A stretch of DNA of 64,000 nucleotides from Corticicoccus populi (GTDB taxonomy: Bacteria > Bacillota > Bacilli > Staphylococcales > Salinicoccaceae). The translations under genes were made by a program, and so were the position numbers. Each line of letters begins with the position of its first letter. Position 1 is the stretch's first letter. The stretch lies in NCBI RefSeq assembly GCF_042686195.1, contig NZ_JBHUOQ010000001.1, positions 868,001 to 932,000 of the forward strand, read 5' to 3'. Positions 18,194 through 26,553 of this stretch are shown piece after piece. The notes beneath the pieces were generated by a model. That model was not told the DNA's origin and did no database searches. It was given only the letters and a program-made list of their open reading frames with translations.

Positions 18194-19318
18194 TCACCTC
18201 ATATCAGACTTGTACAGTTTGTCATAATGTAAAATTGTTTCTAAATCAGGATTCGCCACCACTTGATGGGCATCCATCCGTGATTCTACTATCTTCTCAA
18301 TATCAAGAAAAGAAATACTTCCTTTTAAGAATTCCGACACAGCAAATTCATTGGCTGCATTCATCACCGCAGGCATTGTCCCGCCTGTTCTCAGTGCCTG
18401 ATAGCTCAAATCCAGCAGCCGGAAGCGTTCATAATCCATCTGTTTGAAATTCAGCGTTGATAACTGACTGAAATCCATCGGATTATGCATCGGCAGCCGT
18501 TCAGGATGACTGAATGCAAATTGAATTGCTGTCTTCATATCTGAGTTCCCCATCTGTGCCATAATGCTGTTATCAACAAATTCCACCATAGAATGAATGG
18601 TACTTTCACGGTGCAGGATGGTCGTAATCTGATCAACATCAAGATCAAAGAGCCATTTAGCTTCAATGACTTCAAGTCCTTTATTCATCATTGTCGCTGA
18701 ATCAATTGTAATTTTCTCACCCATTGCCCAGTTCGGATGCGCGAGAGCCTGTTCACGGGTCACATCTTTTAATTCATGACGTGATAAATCCCGGAATGAT
18801 CCGCCGCTTGCAGTTAAAATGATTTTGCTGACTTCTTTCAGCGACTCACCTCTCAAGCATTGAAAAATTGCGGAATGCTCTGAGTCAACGGGAATAATAT
18901 TAACATTCTTCTCCCGTGCACGGGACATGACAATGTCACCAGCAGCAACGAGCGTTTCTTTGTTGGCGAGCGCAATATCCTTCCCTTTTTCAACAGCAGC
19001 AAGTGTCGGAGATAAGCCGACACTGCCCATGACTGCAGTGAGCAGCATATCCGAATCATCACACGCTACCGCATGAAGGCCTGCCCCGCCGTACTCTACA
19101 CTGATATCAGGGAATGCCTCTGCAATGATTTTTGCATCAGACGCTTCTGACACTGAAACGAGTTCCGGAGAAAATTCATCAATAATATTCTTTAGTCTTT
19201 GAATATTTTTTCCGACGGATACACTTATTAATTTAAATTCGTTCGGATTATTGCGAATAACCTCAAGCGCCTGGGTTCCAATTGACCCGCTGGCACCGAG
19301 AATTGATATTTTCTTCAT
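18194..19318 (-). CDS. dxr: 1-deoxy-D-xylulose 5-phosphate reductoisomerase
   Basis: A 374-residue enzyme that converts DXP to MEP with NADPH, the committed step of the MEP isoprenoid route. Visible are the NADPH fold GASGSIGTQ at 8-16, LANKETLVAAG, the metal/substrate segment PVDSEHSAIFQCL, GGSFRD and WAMGEKITIDSATMMNKGLE. All are intact, so it should be active. AAGGAG precedes the ATG at 19318. It stands between cdsA and rseP as in Bacillus. S. aureus uses the mevalonate route and lacks this gene, so its presence helps place the organism outside the typical staphylococci. Together with uppS it would feed undecaprenyl carrier synthesis. Confidence 0.97.
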   Translation of the reverse strand: MKKISILGASGSIGTQALEVIRNNPNEFKLISVSVGKNIQRLKNIIDEFSPELVSVSEASDAKIIAEAFPDISVEYGGAGLHAVACDDSDMLLTAVMGSVGLSPTLAAVEKGKDIALANKETLVAAGDIVMSRAREKNVNIIPVDSEHSAIFQCLRGESLKEVSKIILTASGGSFRDLSRHELKDVTREQALAHPNWAMGEKITIDSATMMNKGLEVIEAKWLFDLDVDQITTILHRESTIHSMVEFVDNSIMAQMGNSDMKTAIQFAFSHPERLPMHNPMDFSQLSTLNFKQMDYERFRLLDLSYQALRTGGTMPAVMNAANEFAVSEFLKGSISFLDIEKIVESRMDAHQVVANPDLETILHYDKLYKSDMR

Positions 19319-19334
19319 ACTTGTACTCCTTATT

Positions 19335-20132
19335 TTAAACGATTAACGGCAGAATATTCATTAAAGGAAGAACGAATATAAAACTGTCAAAACGGTCTAA
19401 TACTCCGCCGTGTCCGGGAAGAATTCTCCCTGAATCTTTCACATCAAAGTGACGCTTCAATGCAGATTCAACCAAATCCCCGAGCTGACCCGCCACACTT
19501 AATACCATTGTGAACACGATTAAAAGAACAACAGGCAGGTTATCAATCCAGCCGAAGAAATAAAATACCAGGGCAAGAATCACACTTGAAAATATTCCGC
19601 CGGCAAATCCTTCTATGGTTTTATTAGGGCTGATCTGCGGCCAGAGCTTACGCCGGCCGATGGCGCGGCCGAACAAGTACGCTCCGGTATCTGTAACCCA
19701 GACAATCAGCAGTGCGTATAAAATATAAATCAGTCCCGCTTCACGTGTTTCATAAAAATACATAAAACCAATACCGATATAAGCCACCGCAAGAACACAA
19801 AAACCCATATCAACGAAGGAGAAGCGGTTTTTACTCACTACTGTAAAACTCAGCATTAACAGTGCCATTACTATAATCAGATCAACCTGTACATCAGTAA
19901 TATAGCTCTCATAAGAATATGAAACTTCCGGCATCATAATAATAAATAAAGCAATAAGTGATAGTATGCCGGGAATCGAGAAAATATGTATACGGTTCAT
20001 CTTTAAAATCTCATATAAAGCTGTAAACGATAATAAATAAACCAATATCAGCATTGGCAAAGAACCTACGACTACTATCGGTACAAAGAGAAGTAAAGCA
20101 ATAATAGCCGTTATTGTTCTAGTTTTCATCAT
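19335..20132 (-). CDS. cdsA: Phosphatidate cytidylyltransferase (CDP-diglyceride synthase)
   Basis: A 265-residue polytopic membrane enzyme making CDP-diacylglycerol from phosphatidic acid and CTP. About seven to eight membrane segments can be seen, plus ISPNKTIEGFAGG and the family signature near the end (SALKRHFDVKDSG, then PGHGGVLDRFDS). The start is one of two adjacent ATGs; the first, at 20132, begins one base past the uppS stop, with GGAAGGGTGAG inside the uppS end. It is coupled to uppS in one operon, so lipid carrier and phospholipid precursor synthesis are expressed together. Confidence 0.96.
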   Translation of the reverse strand: MMKTRTITAIIALLLFVPIVVVGSLPMLILVYLLSFTALYEILKMNRIHIFSIPGILSLIALFIIMMPEVSYSYESYITDVQVDLIIVMALLMLSFTVVSKNRFSFVDMGFCVLAVAYIGIGFMYFYETREAGLIYILYALLIVWVTDTGAYLFGRAIGRRKLWPQISPNKTIEGFAGGIFSSVILALVFYFFGWIDNLPVVLLIVFTMVLSVAGQLGDLVESALKRHFDVKDSGRILPGHGGVLDRFDSFIFVLPLMNILPLIV

Positions 20133-20133
20133 C

Positions 20134-20880
20134 TCACCCTTCCTCGCTTAAGCCCCCAAAGCGACGCTCACGCGTTCGATACTGTGTAATTAAGTCATCC
20201 AGTTCATCACTTGAAAATTCCGGCCAGTTTGTTTCTGAAAAGAACAGCTCGCTGTATGATGACTGCCATAATAAAAAGTTCGACAGCCGGTACTCTCCGC
20301 TTGTTCTAATAATCATTTCCGGATCCGGTATATTTTTTGTCATTAAATACTGGTCAATCGTATCTGCAGAAATATCTTCAGGTGACAATACACCAGCTTC
20401 AATTTCTTTATACATATGTTGAAACGCATCTGCCATTTCATCACGGCCGCCGTAGTTCAAAGCGAATACAAGATTCAATCCGGTATTCATTTTTGTTTTT
20501 TCAACAGCTTCACTTACCGCCTTTACAGTGTGTGAAGGCAGTGCTTCAAGGTGGCCGATTGTCGTTACTTTAACATTTTTCTCAATCAATTCCGGAAGGA
20601 AAGTCCCGAGAAAATCGCCGGGCAGTTTCATCAGGTAGCTGACTTCACTTTTTGGACGTGCCCAGTTCTCTGTTGAAAATGCATACAGTGTTAAAAACTT
20701 AATTCCGATATCAGAGGCATGCCTGGTAATCCGCTTCACATTCTGCATTCCCTCATAATGACCATGTATCCGCGGCCTGTTTCGTTTTTTGGCATATCGT
20801 CCATTACCATCCATGATGATAGCGATATGTTCAGGTAGATTTTTGTCTACTTTATCTTCTTTCTTTTTCTTCCCAAACAT
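20134..20880 (-). CDS. uppS: Undecaprenyl diphosphate synthase (isoprenyl transferase)
   Basis: A 248-residue cis-prenyltransferase that builds the C55 lipid carrier for cell-wall and teichoic-acid synthesis. The catalytic segment IIMDGNGR with the expected Asp, the HxxG region IHGHYEGM, LTLYAFSTENW and the end RTSGEYRLSNF are all present. The N terminus is Lys-rich (MFGKKKKEDKVD). The frame opens further upstream, but TGGAGG is ten bases from the ATG at 20880. It is the first gene of its operon; a promoter is visible just upstream. Confidence 0.97.
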   Translation of the reverse strand: MFGKKKKEDKVDKNLPEHIAIIMDGNGRYAKKRNRPRIHGHYEGMQNVKRITRHASDIGIKFLTLYAFSTENWARPKSEVSYLMKLPGDFLGTFLPELIEKNVKVTTIGHLEALPSHTVKAVSEAVEKTKMNTGLNLVFALNYGGRDEMADAFQHMYKEIEAGVLSPEDISADTIDQYLMTKNIPDPEMIIRTSGEYRLSNFLLWQSSYSELFFSETNWPEFSSDELDDLITQYRTRERRFGGLSEEG

Positions 20881-20913
20881 ATTAGGTAAACCTCCAAAAT
20901 GATTATAATAATA

Positions 20914-20942
20914 AGTATACAATGATACATATGTGTCCTCAA
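20914..20942 (-). promoter_or_regulatory. Promoter of uppS-cdsA-dxr-rseP-proS-polC
   Basis: TTGAGG (20937-20942), 17 bases, TATACT (20914-20919). In the remaining gap to the frr terminator (20943-21096) I see no gene and no convincing structure. Confidence 0.6.
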
Positions 20943-21096
20943 TCAATTTATTGTAACACACTATCGATTATTTTACGGGAATGAACACAGCCTGTAAGAA
21001 ACCCCTCAACAATATTCGGATGATGTGCATTGCAGTGGGACTAAGTCGGTAAAAAAGATTCTTTATAAATCATCGTTCCTGATTAAAAGCGCATAT

Positions 21097-21120
21097 AAAA
21101 AAGGCAGGAAAATTCCCGCC
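21097..21120 (-). terminator. Intrinsic terminator of frr
   Basis: Stem GGCGGGAA/TTCCTGCC (21103-21120) with one G-T pair, then six T. It ends the pyrH-frr unit ahead of the uppS promoter. Confidence 0.8.
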
Positions 21121-21136
21121 TTTAAAATAGTGAAGA

Positions 21137-21694
21137 TTAAACTGCCAAAATATCTTTCTCTTTATCATCACATAATGCATCAACTTGTTTAATAAAGTCG
21201 TTGGTCAGTGACTGTACATCGTCATTATAGCCTCTCAAATCGTCCTCGGAAAGTTCACCGTCTTTTTGCAGGCTTTTCAGCTTATCATTGGCATCACGAC
21301 GGATATTACGAATTGCCACTTTGGACTCTTCTCCGATTTTCCGTGCATCTTTAACAAATTCTTTACGGCGTTCTTCTGTCAATTGAGGTACAGTAATGCG
21401 AATTAAAGTACCGTCACTTGTCGGATTGACACCTAAATCTGCTTTTTGAATTGCTTTCAACACATCGTCCACTGAACTCTTGTCATATGGTGTTACTGTC
21501 AGCATTCTTGCTTCCGGTACACTGATTGTCGCAAGCTGATTGACAGGTGTCTGAGCACCGTAATAATCAACAGTGACACGGTCCAAAAGACTTGCATTTG
21601 CCTGTCCTGTACGAATTGAGGCAAGTTCCTTATTCAAACTTTCAAGCGATTTCTGCATTTTTCCTCGTGCATCTTTCAAAACTGCTTCACTCAT
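21137..21694 (-). CDS. frr: Ribosome recycling factor
   Basis: A 185-residue tRNA-shaped protein that splits post-termination ribosomes with EF-G. The family pattern is complete: KMQKSLESLNKELASIRTG, the YYGAQTPVNQLA segment, GTLIRITVPQLTEERR and the helical end. Length is standard. GGGAGAG sits eight bases from the ATG at 21694. It follows pyrH by 14 bases, the normal rpsB-tsf-pyrH-frr order, and is closed by a terminator. Confidence 0.98.
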   Translation of the reverse strand: MSEAVLKDARGKMQKSLESLNKELASIRTGQANASLLDRVTVDYYGAQTPVNQLATISVPEARMLTVTPYDKSSVDDVLKAIQKADLGVNPTSDGTLIRITVPQLTEERRKEFVKDARKIGEESKVAIRNIRRDANDKLKSLQKDGELSEDDLRGYNDDVQSLTNDFIKQVDALCDDKEKDILAV

Positions 21695-21708
21695 AGTTTT
21701 CTCTCCCG

Positions 21709-22431
21709 TTACTTTTTAATCGTTGTACCGATTGTCTCTCCCGATACAGCTCGTTTGATATTACCTTCTTCTGTAATTGAAAATACCACAAGTGGGATAT
21801 CGTTGTCCATACAGAATGATGATGCTGTTGAATCCATGACTTGTAAATTCTCCTGCAGCATTTCCATGTATGTTAAGTTATCATACTTAAACGCAGAATC
21901 ATCAAGTTTAGGATCTGCTGAATAAACACCGTCAACATTATTTTTACCCATTAAAATAACATCAGCTTCCACTTCTGCAGCTCTTAATGCCGCTGTAGTA
22001 TCCGTAGAGAAATACGGGTTACCGATTCCTGCAGCAAATATAACGATGCGGCCTTTTTCAAGGTGGCGGATTGCTCTTCTTCTAATATAAGGTTCAGCAA
22101 CCTGTTTCATCTCAATCGATGTTAATACACGTGTTTCGCAGTCCAGCTGTTCAAGACTGTCCTGCAGTGCAAGTGAGTTCATCACTGTAGCAAGCATTCC
22201 CATATAATCCGCTGTGCCACGGTCCATGCCTAAGTCACTGCCGACTTTACCTCTCCATATGTTGCCGCCGCCGACGATTACTGCAATCTCAACACCAAGT
22301 TTTTTTGCATCTGCCACCTGGCTTGCGATATTTTTAATTACAACCGGGTTAATACCAAAGCCGTCATCACCCGCAAGTGCCTCACCGCTCAATTTTAAAA
22401 CAATGCGTTTGTATTCGGAAGTTTCAGCCAT
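21709..22431 (-). CDS. pyrH: Uridylate kinase
   Basis: A 240-residue hexameric UMP kinase of the amino-acid-kinase fold, making UDP for RNA, DNA and sugar-nucleotide synthesis. Visible are KLSGEALAG, GGGNIWRG, RGTADYMGMLATVMN, the Asp-rich GKNNVDGVYSADPK and the TTIKK end. The frame opens five codons earlier, but GAGGAG is seven bases from the ATG at 22431, giving MAETSEYKR. A strong terminator lies between it and tsf, with only about 40 bases left for a promoter. I could not assign one, so expression by readthrough is possible. Confidence 0.97.
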   Translation of the reverse strand: MAETSEYKRIVLKLSGEALAGDDGFGINPVVIKNIASQVADAKKLGVEIAVIVGGGNIWRGKVGSDLGMDRGTADYMGMLATVMNSLALQDSLEQLDCETRVLTSIEMKQVAEPYIRRRAIRHLEKGRIVIFAAGIGNPYFSTDTTAALRAAEVEADVILMGKNNVDGVYSADPKLDDSAFKYDNLTYMEMLQENLQVMDSTASSFCMDNDIPLVVFSITEEGNIKRAVSGETIGTTIKK

Positions 22432-22473
22432 AACACTTCTCCTCACTATTCATAATCAGTTATTATTTTTTAG

Positions 22474-22496
22474 AAAAAAAGACACCGAAGTGTCTT
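22474..22496 (-). terminator. Intrinsic terminator after tsf
   Basis: AAGACAC-TTCG-GTGTCTT hairpin (arms 22490-22496 and 22479-22485) with a stable TTCG loop and a run of seven T. It stands only 43 bases ahead of the pyrH start. Confidence 0.88.
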
Positions 22497-22502
22497 AATT
22501 TA

Positions 22503-23381
22503 TTATTTATTCACTTGACCCATTACTTCTTCAGCAAAGTTATCTTCTCTTTTTTCAATACCTTCGCCGACTTCGAAACGTACAAAGTCTTTAAGAGTCG
22601 CATTATGCTGGCTCAAGAATTTTTCAACTGTTACGTCTGAATCTTTAACAAACGGCTGGTCAACCATGCAGATTTCTTCAAGGTACTTACGCATTCTTCC
22701 TTCAACCATTTTATCAACGATTTTTTCAGGTTTACCTTCGTTAAGTGCCTGAGTTCTTAAGATTTCTCTTTCATGATTCAGCTCATCTTCAGATACCTGC
22801 TCTTTAGATACAAACTTAGGGTTTAAAGCAGCTGCATGCATTGCTACATCTTTAGCGATAGAAGCATCAGTTGTACCTTCAACAGTCGCTAATACACCGA
22901 TACGTCCGCCTAAATGCAGATATTCACCGAATGAATCATTGTCTGTTTTAGTTTTGATTTCAAATCTTCTAAGAGTCAGTTTTTCACCGATTTTAGAAAC
23001 TTCTTCTGTCATTCTGTCTTCAACAGCCTGACCGTTGATTTCAGATTTATTTAAAGTTTCAAGATCTGCAGGTTTAGTTTCAAGAATGTGGTCCGCAATA
23101 TCCTTAACAAGTTTTTGGAATCCTTCGTTACGTGCAACGAAGTCTGTTTCGGAATTGATTTCAACGATTACTGCATCGTTACCTTTAGATTGAACATATA
23201 CAGTTCCTTCTGCAGCAACACGGTCTGCTTTTTTAGCAGCTTTCGCGATTCCTTTTTCACGAAGGAAGTCAATCGCTTTATCGATATCTCCATCAGTTTC
23301 TTGAAGTGCTTTTTTGCAGTCCATCATACCAGCACCAGTTTTTTCACGAAGTTCTTTTACTAATTTTGCTGTAATAGCCAT
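22503..23381 (-). CDS. tsf: Elongation factor Ts
   Basis: A 292-residue nucleotide exchange factor for EF-Tu. The UBA-like N-terminal domain (VKELREKTGAGMMDCKKAL) and the core exchange motif SETDFVARN with the two-subdomain dimerisation core are clear. The ATG at 23381 has GGGAGG seven bases upstream. It lies downstream of rpsB but a nine-pair terminator separates them, so tsf is expressed by partial readthrough or an unrecognised promoter. Confidence 0.98.
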   Translation of the reverse strand: MAITAKLVKELREKTGAGMMDCKKALQETDGDIDKAIDFLREKGIAKAAKKADRVAAEGTVYVQSKGNDAVIVEINSETDFVARNEGFQKLVKDIADHILETKPADLETLNKSEINGQAVEDRMTEEVSKIGEKLTLRRFEIKTKTDNDSFGEYLHLGGRIGVLATVEGTTDASIAKDVAMHAAALNPKFVSKEQVSEDELNHEREILRTQALNEGKPEKIVDKMVEGRMRKYLEEICMVDQPFVKDSDVTVEKFLSQHNATLKDFVRFEVGEGIEKREDNFAEEVMGQVNK

Positions 23382-23407
23382 TCATAGTCCTCCCAGGTAT
23401 TTATTTT

Positions 23408-23439
23408 AAAAAAGGTGATAAGAGTCATTACTTATCACC
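23408..23439 (-). terminator. Intrinsic terminator between rpsB and tsf
   Basis: Perfect nine-pair stem GGTGATAAG/CTTATCACC (arms 23431-23439 and 23414-23422), eight-base loop, then six T. It would allow S2 to be made in excess of EF-Ts. Confidence 0.85.
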
Positions 23440-23451
23440 GTTATTGCACTA

Positions 23452-24222
23452 TTATTCGTTATCGCTTTTTTCTTCAGTTGCTTCTGCAGCTTCTTCGTTC
23501 AAATCAATGTTCTGCTCTTCAGCAACATCTTCATTGGAAACACCTTGCTGTCCTTCTAAAACAGCATCTGCCATTTTACCAGTCATCAGGCGTACTGCAC
23601 GAATTGCATCATCGTTTGCAGGGATAACGTAGTCTATTTCATCCGGGTCACAGTTAGTATCAACCATCGCAACGATAGGAATGTTTAATTTTTTCGCTTC
23701 TGCAATCGCATTGCGTTCTTTTCTTGGGTCCACGATGAATAATGCTTTAGGCATTTCTTTCATATCACGGATACCGCCAAGGAATTTAATCAAACGATCA
23801 TATTCTTTACGAAGTTCTCCAACTTCTTTTTTAGGAAGTACATCGAAGATACCGTCTGCTTCCATTTTTTCAATTTCATCAATACGTCTGATACGTTTTG
23901 AAATTGTTTTATAGTTAGTCAGAATACCACCGAGCCATCTTTGGTTCACATAAAGCTGTCCAGCTCTTTCAGCTTCTTCTTTGATTGCATCCTGAGCCTG
24001 CTTCTTAGTACCAACGAAAAGTACTTTTCCGCCGTCTTCAGAAACACTTTTAACGAAGTCGTAAGCTTCTGCAACCTTTTTAACTGTTTTTTGTAGATCA
24101 ATGATGTAGATGCCGTTTCTCTCAGTGAAGATATATCTCTTCATTTTTGGGTTCCAACGACGTGTCTGATGTCCGAAATGTACACCAGCTTCAAGCAATT
24201 GTTTCATAGTAATAACTGCCAT
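23452..24222 (-). CDS. rpsB: 30S ribosomal protein S2
   Basis: A 256-residue S2, a late-assembling 30S protein that also bridges S1-like contacts. Signatures are MKQLLEAGVHFGHQTRRWNP and PKALFIVDPRKERNAI; a Glu-rich tail ends the protein, as in other Firmicutes. The frame opens 17 codons earlier, but AGGAGG is eight bases before the ATG at 24222. It has its own promoter and a structured leader that probably gives S2 feedback control, and ends at a terminator ahead of tsf. Confidence 0.98.
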   Translation of the reverse strand: MAVITMKQLLEAGVHFGHQTRRWNPKMKRYIFTERNGIYIIDLQKTVKKVAEAYDFVKSVSEDGGKVLFVGTKKQAQDAIKEEAERAGQLYVNQRWLGGILTNYKTISKRIRRIDEIEKMEADGIFDVLPKKEVGELRKEYDRLIKFLGGIRDMKEMPKALFIVDPRKERNAIAEAKKLNIPIVAMVDTNCDPDEIDYVIPANDDAIRAVRLMTGKMADAVLEGQQGVSNEDVAEEQNIDLNEEAAEATEEKSDNE

Positions 24223-24250
24223 GATAAATTTCCTCCTATTTGTTTTACCT

Positions 24251-24324
24251 CCAATACTGTTAACATTAACCACTCTAATTGATAAAGAGCACCGGTTAAC
24301 ACACTACAGTATTGTGTGTATTGG
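24251..24324 (-). promoter_or_regulatory. Structured rpsB leader (probable S2 feedback element)
   Basis: Within the leader RNA three stems form a junction. The closing stem is CCAATAC/GTATTGG (24318-24324 with 24251-24257). A small stem pairs ACAC/GTGT (24314-24317 with 24301-24304). A longer arm pairs TTAACC/GGTTAA (24294-24299 with 24266-24271) and has an inner CTCT/AGAG. The closing stem runs into a GGAG upstream of the true ribosome site. Ribosomal-protein leaders of this kind commonly bind the encoded protein; binding by S2 is inferred. Confidence 0.6.
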
Positions 24325-24343
24325 CATATTTATGCCGTTTAAT

Positions 24344-24372
24344 AATATATCATATACCTTTAAACAAAGCAA
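24344..24372 (-). promoter_or_regulatory. Promoter of rpsB
   Basis: TTGCTT (24367-24372), 17 bases, TATATT (24344-24349), with TGA just before the -10 (extended -10). The start would fall near 24337, giving a leader of about 115 bases. Confidence 0.65.
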
Positions 24373-24380
24373 CAGATTAA

Positions 24381-25151
24381 TTAGCTGTCTTTTCTAAGTT
24401 CAGGAAGGAAGTCCTCTTTTTTCACTTTAATGAAAGTACCCTTCATACCAAGTGAACGTGATTCAATTACGCCTGCACTTTCAAGTTTACGCAGCGCATT
24501 AACAATTACAGAACGGGTAATACCGACTCTGTCGGCAACTTTAGACGCTACAAGGAGCCCCTCATCCGCATTTAATTCATCAAAAATGTGTTCAATTGCT
24601 TCACGCTCTGAGTATGATAATGAACGGATTGCCATAGCAATACTTGCTTTATCACGCGCTTTTTGTTCGATTTCTTCATGTTTCTCACGAAGAATCTCCA
24701 TACCTACTACTGTACCCGCATATTCAGCAAGAACTAAATCTTCTTCTTTAAATGAATCAGATTCACGCCCAAGCACCAACGTACCTAAACGTTCACCGCC
24801 GCCGTAAATCGGCAGAATGCATGTATCAGACTCCTGGAAAGAATCCTCTGTAGGGAATACTGTTAGTTCATCTTCAAATGCAATATTTTCTAAAGTTTCA
24901 CTGATTCTCATAATCTTATTGACATAAACATCAGGGAACTGACGATCTTCAAGCATTGCATTAATCCGTTCATTTGTAATCTCCTGGCTGACACCGTATC
25001 CAAGCAGACGCCCTCTTCTTGATACGATAAAGACGTTACATTCCAATACGCGGCTGACTTTGTCTGCAACTTCGTTGAAGTCTACCTTTACCCCCGAATG
25101 ACTTTGAATCAATGTGTTAATCTCTCTTGTTTTTTGTAATAAACTGACCAT
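24381..25151 (-). CDS. codY: Global transcriptional regulator CodY
   Basis: A 256-residue dimeric repressor that senses branched-chain amino acids and GTP and controls nutrient-limitation genes. The N-terminal GAF domain (residues 1-150; RRGRLLGYG, PIYGGGERLGTLVL) and the C-terminal winged helix (LLVASKVADRVGITRSVIVNALRKLESAGVI) are intact. AAAGGAAG precedes the ATG at 25151. It ends the xerC-hslV-hslU-codY unit, the arrangement of Bacillus and Staphylococcus. I saw no CodY box in the window. Confidence 0.98.
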   Translation of the reverse strand: MVSLLQKTREINTLIQSHSGVKVDFNEVADKVSRVLECNVFIVSRRGRLLGYGVSQEITNERINAMLEDRQFPDVYVNKIMRISETLENIAFEDELTVFPTEDSFQESDTCILPIYGGGERLGTLVLGRESDSFKEEDLVLAEYAGTVVGMEILREKHEEIEQKARDKASIAMAIRSLSYSEREAIEHIFDELNADEGLLVASKVADRVGITRSVIVNALRKLESAGVIESRSLGMKGTFIKVKKEDFLPELRKDS

Positions 25152-25172
25152 TTATATACTTCCTTTCTTTTC

Positions 25173-26540
25173 CTATAATATAAATTCACTTAAATTTCTA
25201 TCTGCTTTAATTTTATTTAATTTGCCCTGTACATACTGTTTTGTTACTTCTACATGAGCACCTTGCATGCCGCTTGCTTCAAACAATAATTCTTCCAGCA
25301 GTGTTTCAAGAATAGTATGCAGACGTCTGGCACCGATATCATCAGTGTCTGTGTTAACCTGAAACGCAATATCGGCAAGTTCTGTAATGGCTTCATCCGT
25401 AAATGAAATCGTTACATCTTCCGTTTGAAGGAGTGCTTCATACTGCTTCAAGAGAGAACTCCTCGGTTCCTTTAGAATCTTCTCAAAGTCCTCTGCTTTC
25501 AACTTGTCAAGTTCCACACGAATCGGGAAACGTCCCTGCAGTTCAGGAATTAAGTCACTCGGTTTTGAAACATGGAATGCTCCGGCACCGATAAACAGAA
25601 TGTGTTCCGTATTAATCGGACCATACTTTGTTTGAATTCGTCCGCCTTCAACAATCGGCAGAATGTCACGCTGGACACCCTCTCTTGAAACATCACCTGA
25701 ATTTTGATTGCTTTTTGCAATTTTATCCATTTCATCAATGAAAATAATGCCCATCGTTTCAGCAAGCTGGATTGCCTCATCATTAACACCGTCCGTATCA
25801 ATCAGCTTTTCTGCTTCTTCACGTTTTAAATATTCACGCGCAGATTTTACAGGAAGCGTTCGTTTGTGCTTTTTCTTCGGCATAAACTGCTTCAGCATAT
25901 CCTGCATACCGCTGTCATCCATTCCAGGCATCATCATACCGGAAGGATTCTGTTCCTGTTCGACATCAATTGTCACTTCAACATTCTCAAGCTTCCCGTC
26001 CTCAAGATCCCGTTTAATTTCAGACCGTTTGGTCTTCACATCATCCGTTACCTCTTCATACTCTTCACCTTGTTGATTCATCAGCATCTCAAACGGGTTG
26101 GATGCCTGCTTGGTGCGTTTCTTTCCCGGGGCAATCAGTCCGGCAAGGCGGACATTGGCGAGACGGAGTGCATCTTCTTCAACTGCTGCCATCTTTTCAT
26201 CTTTGACTATATTCACACTGACTTCCACCAGGTCTCTAATCATGCTCTCAACATCTCTACCCACATAGCCGACTTCAGTAAACTTAGTCGCTTCCACTTT
26301 AGTGAAAGGTGCTCCGGTCAGCTTGGCCATTCTCCGTGCAATCTCTGTTTTTCCGACACCTGTCGGACCAATCATTAAAATATTCTTCGGAATCACTTCA
26401 TCTCTTAAATCATCATCCAAAAGCATTCTTCGGAAACGGTTTCTCATAGCTATTGCTACTTTACGTTTTGCATCATTCTGCCCGATGATATCTTCATCAA
26501 GACGTGCTGTAATTTCCCTCGGAGTAAGGTTTTGTCTCAA
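25173..26540 (-). CDS. hslU: HslU (ClpY) ATPase subunit of the HslUV protease
   Basis: A 455-residue AAA+ unfoldase that feeds proteins to HslV. Walker A GPTGVGKTEIARR, Walker B IIFIDEMDKIA, the Gly-Tyr-Val-Gly pore loop (GYVGRD) and a sensor end are visible, with the intermediate I domain between about residues 110 and 240. There are two in-frame TTG codons; the second, at 26540, is taken because AAAGGAG lies eight bases from it and only two from the first. It follows hslV by 13 bases. Confidence 0.96.
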   Translation of the reverse strand: MRQNLTPREITARLDEDIIGQNDAKRKVAIAMRNRFRRMLLDDDLRDEVIPKNILMIGPTGVGKTEIARRMAKLTGAPFTKVEATKFTEVGYVGRDVESMIRDLVEVSVNIVKDEKMAAVEEDALRLANVRLAGLIAPGKKRTKQASNPFEMLMNQQGEEYEEVTDDVKTKRSEIKRDLEDGKLENVEVTIDVEQEQNPSGMMMPGMDDSGMQDMLKQFMPKKKHKRTLPVKSAREYLKREEAEKLIDTDGVNDEAIQLAETMGIIFIDEMDKIAKSNQNSGDVSREGVQRDILPIVEGGRIQTKYGPINTEHILFIGAGAFHVSKPSDLIPELQGRFPIRVELDKLKAEDFEKILKEPRSSLLKQYEALLQTEDVTISFTDEAITELADIAFQVNTDTDDIGARRLHTILETLLEELLFEASGMQGAHVEVTKQYVQGKLNKIKADRNLSEFIL

Positions 26541-26553
26541 TGTCAACGCTCCT

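Noticed and set aside
25866..26378. Open frame of 170 codons on the plus strand
   Set aside because: Antisense to hslU; composition rich in Phe, His and Cys as expected of a shadow frame.
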